Positions 55,416-64,000 of a stretch of 64,000 bases of DNA are shown here, piece by piece. A program made the position numbers and the translations under genes. This stretch comes from Marasmius tenuissimus (lineage: Eukaryota > Basidiomycota > Agaricomycetes > Agaricales > Marasmiaceae), in contig JAQOTA010000042.1 in the NCBI GenBank assembly GCA_029532415.1, forward strand, positions 434,001 through 498,000. Reading direction: 5' to 3'. Within the stretch, counting starts at the first letter, position 1; each line of letters opens with the position of its first letter. The notes below the pieces were generated by a model. It was not told the origin of the DNA. It saw only the letters and a list, made by a program, of their open reading frames with translations, and ran no database searches.

Positions 55416-57423
55416 ATGCTACAATCCTACAGCTGCTCTGGATGCCTCAAAACCTTCACTCGCCCTGCATTTATTATGCAACACTTGACGAAAACCACAA
55501 AACCGAAGTGTCTTGCTGCACGCGAAAGCATGTACCACCTTATCCGTCAAAGTCGCTTCATGTCCCGTCGGAACCCTCCCCAACGCCGTTTTACTCGCAC
55601 CCCAAAACCTGCGACCTCAACCGGAGCTAACATTCTGGTGGCTGATGAACAAGAGACAAGTCAAACATTTCAAGGCGACTTCTTTGGGAGTGATTATTTG
55701 GCAGAGGATTTTCCTGGGTTCGATGGAGATATTGGCCAAAACGAGAGAGATGAAGCCTTGAATGCGGGTGAAAGAGGTGAAGATAGTGATGACGAAGATT
55801 ATGACAACAACGGCAAGGGCAGCCTCACTCCAGAGCTAGAGACAACTTTTGAGCAGCCTCGGGAACCTCTCCAAGTACCAAATGATGGTGCAGAGGATCA
55901 CATTGAACCCTTGCCATCCAAAACATCCTCATTTCATTCCTTACCTGCGCACCAAGAGGGAATTCATGCCAAGCTGTTTGGCGGCAAGGCTGGGGTACCC
56001 GTGGAGGTCACATCCAACACATTGACTACAACATTCTTTTATAACTCCGAAGACGGATTTCAACACTACAAGTCAAGCATTGAGGGAATTGAGGAGAACG
56101 AGTATGCTCCTTTTGCCTCCCACATGGACTGGGAGGTTGCCCGATGGGCAAAAATGCATGGAACAGGTTCTACTGCATTCTCAGATCTACTTGCAATTGA
56201 TGGGGTAAGTCGTACCCGTTCTTTCCATAATGTGGGATACTGAGTTATGAATAGGTACCAGAAGCGTTAGGGCTCTCATATTTGAACAGCATGGAGCTAA
56301 ACAACATCATTGACAGGAGACTCCCAGCCCAACGACCATCATTCAGTCGCCGCGAGGTTGTTATCGCTGGCAAGACCGTTGATATTTATCACCGACCTGT
56401 TCTCGATTGTATCAAAGAATTCTACAGTACACCCAAGCATGCACCATACCTGTGTATCACCCCCGAGCGACACTACTCCGATGCTGATATGACACAGAGT
56501 GAACACTGGGAAGTGGTGGTGGAGCACCCAGGTACGTGGGGCAAAATATCTGTCCTTTGTTCAGAGTCTGATGATTACCACAGAAACAGCTTGAAGGTGA
56601 CAAACCTGGCGCTACCATCATCCCGGTGATTTTGTCTAGCGATAAGACACAAATCACACTCGTTCGGAATAAGACTGCTTACCCGGTCTATCTCACTATT
56701 GGGAATCTACCAAAGGGAATTAGGAGAAAACCTTCAAAACAAGGCCAAATCCTTGTCGCGTACCTTCCAACTACTCAACTCAAACACATGGTGACAAAAG
56801 CCTCGCGTCGAAGAGCAGTCGCAAACTTGTTCCATGCTTGTGTGGGCAGCTTGCTCGCTCCTTTAAGGGAGGCGGGCGTGAATGGTATTATTTTGGCGAG
56901 CGGAGATGGAGTGAAACGAAGGTGTCATCCAATTTTGGCAGCATATGTTGCGGATTACCCAAAACAGATCCTCGTCACCTGCAGCTACTATGGGGACTGT
57001 CCTTTGTGTTTGGCGGAGAAGAAGAATCTCGGACAATACCCACCTACTGCGGATTTTTGCGATCCCGCACAGGCTATTCACGCAACCCAGCTAGTTGGTA
57101 AAGCCGAGTGGTCGCAGGCTTGCTTGGATGCGAACATAAAGCCCATTCAGCACCTCTCATATTGCTGCTCAGGGCTGCAAATCAGTGGAGTCCGTGTCAT
57201 CTTTGCGCTTCCAGGAAAGCTTTTCTCTCGATTATTTGCCCCTGGTACAAAGCCTACAGGACATCTTGCATACGTGGAATGGTTTACCAAGTTTTCTGTG
57301 TACCCTGAACTAAACTTGGGCCTCTACCGTGTCAAGCCGCTGCTACGTAGGGATGGGTCGCAAGCTTTCTCAGTTCTCCCCGTAGAGACGATACAGCAGA
57401 GTGCTAACCTCTATCCGAAGTGA
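55416..57423 (+). pseudogene. Plavaka-type transposase, internally deleted
   Basis: The ATG at 55416 gives MLQSYSCSGCLKTFTRPAFI, an N-terminal zinc finger typical of this family. An acidic segment and WEVARWAKMHGTGSTAFSDL follow. Exon 1 ends at 56204 (gtaagt) and exon 2 starts at 56255 with VPEALGLSYLNSMELNNIID. An intron around 56513-56580 leads to GDKPGATIIPVILSSDKTQI and YPVYLTIGNLPKGIRRKPSK. RRRAVANLFHACVGSLLAPL and the Cys motif CSYYGDCPLCLAEKKNLGQY follow. After NIKPIQH the expected long DDE/helical part is missing. A short unrelated-looking stretch leads to HLAYVEWFTKF and VLPVETIQQSANLYPK, the usual C-terminal end. So the central catalytic region has been deleted and the copy is non-functional. 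Plavaka transposases mobilise DNA elements; termini were not found. Confidence 0.75.
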
Positions 57424-57553
57424 GGGGGAGCTGTTCCGCCCAATTGGTCTCGAGAATTCGTGCTGGACACCTGTACTACATTTTACCTGAGTCCCTTCAA
57501 GAACACCCGAATGTACTTCAATACAACCTGAGAATGATATATCTTTTGAATAC
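57424..57553. other. Spacer between Plavaka remnant and LINE
   Basis: 130 bp with no feature. It contains the insertion point of the LINE 3' end. Confidence 0.4.
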
Positions 57554-57569
57554 TTTTTTTTTTTTTTTT
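57554..57569 (-). other. Poly(A) tail of the LINE
   Basis: Sixteen T on the plus strand mark the 3' end of the reverse-transcribed copy. Confidence 0.8.
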
Positions 57570-57742
57570 GGTGGGGCATTCGTCCTTCAGGTGTCATGTT
57601 GCATGCCGCCTTGGGACTGCCGTTGTATATAGGGTGTACCCTAATTGTTCCAGTGTCCATCTTGTCAGCCGTACCGTGTCATACTGTACTAACCCCTCCC
57701 TGGGGAAATGCTCTTGCACACGAAGTGTGGGACTCCCAGACG

Positions 57743-60700
57743 TCAGTGACTTTTGTCGCTTTCTGTCAAGTTTGTCCTTGCCTGTGCTTCAGAAGTTTGG
57801 TTGGGGCGTCTATTTCTGCCTCTTTTCCCTTTCTTCCGCACCTGGTCCATCTCAATACCCACTAAAACCCCAGTCTGCTTGACCCAGTCGGTTGGGAGGA
57901 CCCCCTCATCCTTGAGGGTATGTCTCCATGTGTTGTGTACTAATTGCTCACTGAGTGCTTTATTGGCGTCCTTTTTCCTATTGGTGAGCATTCTGTCCAT
58001 TTTGATCCTCTTGTTGATCATGGTTTCCCATCTTGTTTCGACTGTTTTTGGTTTGAAAGGCTCGTTGTTGTTCCCAATTACTCGCTCGCACCTCATCTTC
58101 CATATCAGATGGGCTGATTCAGAGATGAGAATCTTCTACATTCGGTTTTCTCCCGACATCGGTCTCCCCATCTCTGGGTTTGTTATTGTGGCGAGTCCAG
58201 CCCCTACAATTGAGCCTGTGTTTGGTTTTATCCATGGGGTGTTGCTTTTTCATTCCCAGGTTTTTCGGGCTGCTTCCCACACTTCCTCTTGTCCGCGGGA
58301 TTTGCATTCTGCTAGGATGTGCCTCATTGATTCCTGTTTCCCGTTACAGTGTTTGCATTCTGCCCTTGTTTTGTATTCATCCGTGCTTGACTCTCTTTGC
58401 CACTTATCCCCGACCATGTATGCATCGTGGGCTAGCATCCATAGGAACTGACTTGTCGTCATTGCGTGGTCTTTGGATCTCAGCGATTTCCATATCGCTC
58501 TCTCCGATGGGATTGTTCCGAAGATTTCTTCGACTTGTGCTTTGACCATGGCAATAGTTTTCTTTGTTCTGTCCCTCTCTTTGGCGTTGCTTTCTTTTTT
58601 CTGTCTGATACTTCGGTATGCTAGTGCTTGTGTGATTTTTGATAGTCTCGCCCCACCCAGGTTTAGGGTCCTGATTGACCAGTCACTCAGGGCATCTGGG
58701 GTTGCTTTCCTCGCTCCCTTGTCAGCTAGTTTGTCAGCATGTTCATTTGGTTCGTACCCCTGGTGGCCTTTAACCCATGTTAGTAGGGTTCTCGCTGTTC
58801 TCCTCCTCAACCCCACTAGGATGTCTTTAACGATGGCAGTGTGCCTCGTTTCAATGTACCCGGTATCTTCATTTTTATCTTTGTTGCTGGTGATGCATCC
58901 TATGGCGTACTTTGAGTCAGTTTCAATCCAGAGTTCCTGGTTCGGGTCCGCTTTTTCTACCGCGATTTTTATCGCTATCAGTTCCCCGGTCTGGTTGGAT
59001 TGTTCCATGTCCTTTGGCAGCTTTGCAGCTGTGTTTCACATGTCTCCGTGTCTGAAGTAGACCCCTGCTCCTGCCATCACGTTGTCCATCCCATTGTTTA
59101 TGCACGAGCCATCCGTGGCTACTTTTTGCGGGCCCATGCCACTTGTTGTTCGGGGTTTGATTCTGGGGATTCTCGGTATTTTGTCTGACTTGTCTTCATC
59201 GTCCCTCTCGTCGAATATCCTTATTGTTTCCCCAAGGGTTTTTGTGGTGGTGAGGCTCGGGGTGAAAGTTGTCCATCCTGTCTCCCCCTCGATTCTCTCG
59301 TTCTCTTCGAATGGGATTTCTCTCGGGTCCCACTTTTCCGGGATTCGGTTGAGAAGTTCTCATGCTCTGTTTGTGCACCAGCTAGGGTGCTTGCATCCTA
59401 GTGCTTGCCTGTCTGTTTCGCAGCCTTCGCATTTGCAGTTGTTTGACTCCTCGTGGTTACGTGCGTCTAGCAGTCCAGCTGTTATGTGGGCTTGCCGCAC
59501 GCTCATGACTCTGTGGTTTCTTTTTAGGCATGCGCTGACCATGCCCCCTGCTTTCTCGTGCATTTTTTTGTGGTCTGCTTTGATGTGGTACCATATCGGG
59601 AGCGCGTCCAGTGCCTCTCTTGCGATTTTTATTCCGTCAATTGACAGGTTATGGTCTCTCGCTGTCTTAAGGATTTCTGCTAGTTCCTTGGGGAGTTTTG
59701 TCGTTGTGCTGAGGTTCGGTTTCCACGATTGGAGTAGCGGGTTGGTTAGTGCCTCCTTTGGCAGTTTCTTTGACTTGGTAGTGTAGTGTTTGTAGATCTC
59801 GTCTGCGACTTTAGCCCAGGTTGGTCTTTCTTCCATGTTCATGTATGCTTGGACCCACGTTATCTGTATGGCTTTGTTCCTAGCGCTTATGTCTAGGATT
59901 TTTCTGCCTCCAACCTCGAAGGGGCTTTGGACCATTTCCCTGCTTATTGGGTTTCGTCCTTTATCTTTCCATATGAATCTGTTGATTCTCTTTTCTCGTT
60001 TTTTCTCGACCGTCTTGGGCATCCCCTGGACTTTGGCAAGGTATTGGGTCATCCCGCTGACTGTGGTCTGGATTACATGTCTCCTGCCTTCCATTGTCGG
60101 CCTGACCTTTTCCCATTTTTTGAGGCTTGAGTCAATTTTTTCCAGTATTGGGGTCCAGATTCCTTCCTGGTCGATATTGCTTCCAAACCAGGCACTCAAT
60201 ATTCGGGTTGCTTCTCCATCCTTTGCAATGTGTTTGTCTGGTGGTATTTCTGGCAGGTGCGGTCTTGTTTTCCTGGTTTCTACCACTTCGTCTCGGTATC
60301 GTTTGTCGCCTATCGGGATTATTTCAGTTTTCCCTTTGTTGAATCTCGCTCTCGAGGCAATGCACCACTTGTCTGTTATATGTTTGAGGGTTGCGGTGCT
60401 GTCGTCCCTCGACAGGAAGACCGTTGTGTTGTCAGCGAACATGTTCACTATGACTCGTTCAGGTTCGTGTTGTCCTCTTTGGTACCCTTGGAGGTTTGAG
60501 CTTCTTATCATAGCCCCCAGTGGCTCAATGGCTAGGTCGAAAAGAATGCAGGACATTGGGTCCCCTTGCCTAACACCTCTCGTTATTTTGAAACTGGAGC
60601 TTAGGTGGCCATTTACCATCACCTTTGTTTCAGCGTTCTCGTATAGTGATTTTATCGTGTTGATGAACTTGGTTGGGAACTTCAGTTTCTCAAGGGTCTT

Positions 60701-63309
60701 CCACAGGTAATCATGGGCAATTTTGTCGTATGCTTTTTCCTGGTCTAATGCTACTATTAGCCCGTTTTTCTGTTTTGTTTCCGCGTAGTGCATGAGCATC
60801 CTGATCAGTTGTGTCTGATCGGTGATATCTCTTCCGGGGACAAAACCTGCTTGGTTCTTATGTAGTAGATGTGGCGCTACCTTTGCGAGTTTTATTGCGA
60901 TTGCCTTGGTGAAGATTCTATAATCGGTGTTTAGGAGCGTTATTGGGCGGTAGTTCGCTATGTCCGTTTTGTCTTTCTTTTTGTAGATTGGGCACATGCA
61001 TCCCTCCACAAAGTTTGTTTTTGGGTCAACACCGTATTCTTCGATGTCTATGAAGGCTGCAGTTAAGAGTCTTACAATGTTGAACTGTCTCTCTCTTCCT
61101 AGTTTCTCGTCTTCTTTGTTCTTCTTTTGGGCAACTTTGTATATCTCGAAGGGGAAGCCGTTGATCCCTGGTGCTGTCCCGTTCTCGGACAGGATCAGGG
61201 CTACCACTGTGTTGTTCTCATTTACGTTCATGCCAACTTCATCTTGCTGGTCTGGTGTGAGCTCGGTCTCAAGGTGATCGATGGATTCTTTTATGATTGT
61301 GTCTCTCTCAGGGTGCGTGTTTTCGGTTCCCTCAGTTTGGACTTTGTCGTGGTAGTTCCTGGCTAGTTCGGCCATTTTCTTGGGGTCGATTTCGTAGTTC
61401 CTCCTTTCATCTTGTGTATCCCCAATCAGTGCGGAGTCGTGGGGTTGGCGTTATGTTTGGGATGCTATTTGGGAGTCTTGGGGATGCCAGTGGGTTTGCG
61501 GGGCGGTGGCTTCAGACTGTTCGTTACTTGTTGGTTTCTGTTGGTCTTCTTTGATTTCCAGGCCGTAGATCACATCTCGTGGCTTCCTTTCCTTGCTTGA
61601 GTCGATCCAGAACTTGCATACTGTTTCCCCTATCTTGCCCTTGCCTGGTCTCGTTTCCATGCGTGCTTTTGTTGTTCCAGGTTTGCGATTTGGGTGACTA
61701 GTTCTGTCCCTTTTCTAACTTTCTCCGTTTCTTCTGTGGACGGGTCGTTGAGGGCAACTTGTAGTTGTCTTGTTAGGTCCTCTATTTTACTTTCGATTCT
61801 TGGTTCAACAATTTTCGCTCTCTGTCGGGCTTTCCCGGCTATTTTTATTTTCCATTCGAAAAGGTCCAGTTGCGGGTTGTCTTGTTCTGATCTGGTTTCC
61901 CTTTGGTCTTGTCTCTCCAGAGTTTTGATTCCTTCCTCAGCCATGAAGGTTGTGAATTATCCTGGAGGAGTTGTATGGGGATTGTTGGTCTTCCTGGTTC
62001 TGTTTGGGGTGCTTTCTCGCAGGATATTCTTACGGATATTATGTTGTGGTCTGCGCCACTCAGTGGGGAGGGATTATTTTTCCATTCTCTCACTTGGGGT
62101 TTCAATCTTTCGTTCATATATATTCGGTCTATCCTCGATTTTGATCCTGTCGCGGCTTGGTTGTACGTGAATTCTTTTGTTGTTGGGTACATTTCTCTCC
62201 AGGCATCAGATATCCCGAGTTCCATTTTTAGTGAGTCCAACACATCTCTTGCTTTGCTTGGGTCGCTCCTTTGGGGGAGTCTATCTAGTGATGGGTTTTC
62301 TACCAAGTTGTAGTCGCCCAGCACTACATCTGGTTTTGGTGTAGATGGGTGTTTTTCGTAGTACTCCTCTCTCCCTCACTATTATTGGCTTCGGGTCTAG
62401 GAAGCCGTCTCATTTTACGACTATTGCTACTCCGCCTTTTGCGGTTGGGTTGTCCGGGCTATTCGATCCATACACCATAAACCTGTTTCCATGGGTTTTG
62501 TTTATTTCTCGGATTCTCTCCTCGTTCAGGTGCGTTTTTTGGACGGCTAGGATTCCATACCTTCTGTCTCTCATGATCTGATTCATATGCATCCATTTGT
62601 ATTTCTTGCTAAATAGGTTTGTATCTCCATAGCCTCTTATGTTGATTGACCCTATTCTCGTGCTCGCCTTGTTATTTACATGTTTTCTATGTTTCTTTCT
62701 CTTGTTCCCTTCGTTCCTTGTTGGCTCGCTGTTGCTTCCACTGCTGTCTCTGTGGTCTTCGTTTATCCCTCTGGTTTGGGTTTCGACGGGTTTGTTTAGT
62801 TCTTTGTACAGTGCATCGAGGTTGTTGATTTCCTCCGTATCTTGGTTTTCCCAGTCCTCTACCAGTTCTCGTCTGTTCCAGCCGTCTAGTGCTATCCTTA
62901 GGCTTGTTTCTGGGTCCTCCAATGTACTTGGTTTGTTTCTGAAGCTTGGGCTGAATTTGTCGTTATTGTTCTCCTCATTTCTACTCTCCGCGATTGCCGG
63001 AGAATTTTGAGCTATCTCGGGTTCTATTGAGACTTCTATCTCGCTGATTTCGTTGCTTTGGTTGCCTTCCATGCTTTTCCACCTTGGAGAGGTCGAATAG
63101 GCTTGTTCCTCTTCGAGGGAGAGGCCCCTTGTGCGGTAGCCAGGGCTAGGCCCCTGGGTCCCCTGGCTCCTGCAGCTTTCGCTGTATCCACTGGAGTCAC
63201 CCACCACCTGCAGGCACGCGTGGGGAGGCAGCACCGTTGCCCCGGAACCCTTTCTATCTGCAAGAGGGTCTGTGGTGCTGTATCTGTCTGTGTGTTCGTT
63301 GTATTCCAT
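57743..63309 (-). pseudogene. LINE ORF2: endonuclease, reverse transcriptase, RNase H
   Basis: The minus-strand ATG at 63309 starts MEYNEHTDRYSTTDPLADRK. The endonuclease begins with RIGSINIRGYGD; its QETHL-type motif reads VQKTHLNEERI, with the catalytic Glu changed to Lys. GGVAIVVK is followed by TGA and then a one-base shift before VLGDYNLVENP; SKSRIDRIYMN and SGADHNIISV complete the domain. Further frameshifts occur near 61.9 and 61.65 kb. RT (61375-59360) has NGTAPGINGFPFEIYK, ANYRPITLLNTDYRIFTKAI and HKNQAGFVPGRDITDQTQLI. ALDQEKAYDKI, TRGVRQGDPMSCILF and FADNTTVFL follow; the usual motif is FADD. A CCHC-like CKCEGCETDRQALGCKHPSWC follows, then a TGA. RNase H has ATDGSC, a TGA, TGELIAIKIAVE, ETDSKYAIG and WVKGHQGYEPNEHADKLAD. 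Two more stops (TGA, TAG) precede ILISESAHLIWKMRCERVIG and the end at 57743. Confidence 0.85.
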
Positions 63310-63587
63310 AGTAAATCAAAGGAAAATAAAGGGGGGGGGGTGGGGTTTACCAACTCCTCAGTCGTTTTGGTGAACTGTGTTTACCACGTGACGGTTGCTT
63401 CCGAATCGGGTCCTTACACATTCTGGGTGTCATCAAAAAGTATCATGTCTATTCATTGTCTATCAAGAAAATGCTCGGCATGTTATAGTATGTTGTATGT
63501 GGGGGGGGGGATCCCGGTCTTAGAATTTTCTCTTCAGACTCTTCTTCTCGCTCCCACTCGTCTTCCCCTGCTTTGGCCCTTCCTTGC

Positions 63588-64000
63588 TCATTGGGGCCTT
63601 CGACTTGGGGCCCCCCTTCTTCTGCTGGGTGCCCCCATCTCCTCGAGCTCTTCCTTTGTCAGTCCAGTCCATCCTGGTTGGTCAGGTAGAGGGCATTTGG
63701 CGCTGACATGGGTCGTGGCCTTGCACCATACGCAAGCGATGACGCCTGTGTAGTCCTCCAGGTCAAAGAATTCGTACACGATCTTGATCCTTCAGAGGAT
63801 GTCGGACATGGCTTTGTGCAAGCCTCGTCCATATACGACTGGGTGTCCAGTGAGCTGGAGGTAGAAGTCTCCCCGCTCGTTTCCGGTCTTGATGATGGCT
63901 AATCCCCATGAGCTCGTCGCATGGAGGACACGTTGCTGGCGTTGTTCGAGTGTTGCATTGATGTCGAGATCTTTGGCATTCTGGAGTATGTAGTTCTGGA
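63588..64000 (-). pseudogene. LINE ORF1 (Gag-like), 3' part, cut by the window edge
   Basis: Reading leftward from the window end, the frame gives LDINATLEQRQQRVLHATSS, then GLAIIKTGNERGDFYLQL and GRGLHKAMSDIL. A TGA follows at 63796-63798, where CGA would give Arg. It continues with RIKIVYEFFDLEDYTGVIAC and the knuckle CVWCKATTHVSAKC (C-x2-C-x4-H-x4-C), and ends at 63588. This is the usual C-terminal nucleic-acid-binding end of fungal LINE ORF1. The start lies outside. Confidence 0.7.

Larger units (their letters stand above)
57554..64000 (-). mobile_element. LINE (non-LTR retrotransposon, Tad/L1-like), 5' end beyond window
   Basis: On the minus strand: partial ORF1 with a CCHC knuckle, then ORF2 with apurinic endonuclease, reverse transcriptase and RNase H, then a 3' region ending in a poly(A) run (T run on plus, 57554-57569). 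Domain order fits fungal Tad/L1-clade elements. ORF2 has several nonsense and frameshift changes, so the copy is dead. Confidence 0.85.

Noticed and set aside
57753..62630. Several long plus-strand frames (for example 59835-60710, 291 codons)
   Set aside because: They are antisense to the LINE ORF2, whose RT and RNase H motifs fix the minus strand as coding.
1..64000. CRISPR arrays, tRNA or rRNA genes, bacterial operons
   Set aside because: No regularly spaced direct repeats, no cloverleaf-like box pair noticed by eye and no ribosome-binding sites with closely spaced genes. A tRNAscan run would be needed to exclude tRNAs fully.

Overview
The window looks like nuclear DNA of a filamentous basidiomycete, most likely an agaricomycete. 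Genes carry many short GT...AG introns of about 47-60 nt. Several families are typical of agaricomycete genomes: Plavaka and Tnp2-type transposases, basidiomycete-style copia polyproteins, a Tad/L1-like LINE, a T5orf172-type GIY-YIG gene, and multi-exon seven-helix membrane proteins with a W/F-RCY-x-x-W signature. There are no bacterial operons, CRISPR arrays or recognisable RNA genes. All identifications come from reading motifs by eye; no database search was possible.

Layout. 0.75-4.2 kb: a seven-helix membrane gene and a fragment of a second copy, both minus strand. 6.7-8.0 kb: a decayed T5orf172 gene, a small Cys-rich minus-strand exon and a small broken gene. 8.36-13.0 kb: a large multi-exon acidic/RGG-rich gene of unknown function. 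14.26-14.83 kb: a pogo-like non-autonomous DNA element with TA target duplication. 14.8-17.8 kb: two host-like hypothetical genes. 18.4-21.6 kb: a decayed Tnp2 (EnSpm/CACTA-like) transposase on the minus strand. 23.9-25.6 kb: a third membrane-protein copy, a pseudogene. 27.1-35.2 kb: a retroelement block with an LTR-B fragment, an orphan Gag, and a full copia element (family A) with both LTRs. 35.2-39.7 kb: no recognised gene. 39.7-46.6 kb: two more membrane-protein copies; the one at 45.2-46.6 kb reads intact.

48.1-53.2 kb is a nest of insertions. A minus-strand copia element (family C) is flanked by TGTAC repeats. It carries fragments of LTR-B and LTR-A in its pol region and a 142-bp TG...CA insertion in one LTR. 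A solo LTR-A follows, inside the last exon of a DUF6532-like host gene (53.2-55.1 kb, minus). Head-to-head with that gene is a Plavaka transposase gene (55.4-57.4 kb) with an internal deletion. From 57.55 kb to the right edge lies a minus-strand LINE with a poly(A) tail, ORF1 (partial) and ORF2 (EN, RT, RNase H).

The common theme is decay by C:G to T:A transitions. In all three reverse transcriptases (copia A, copia C, LINE) one Asp of the catalytic Asp-Asp pair reads as Asn, and each change fits a CpG to CpA transition. In-frame stops in these elements are mostly TGA where CGA would restore the frame, or TAG where CAG would. This suggests cytosine methylation with deamination, or a RIP-like process, acting on repeats. 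The nested structure gives an order of events: the host gene came first, then copia C and the solo LTR-A, then the 142-bp insertion into the LTR of C.
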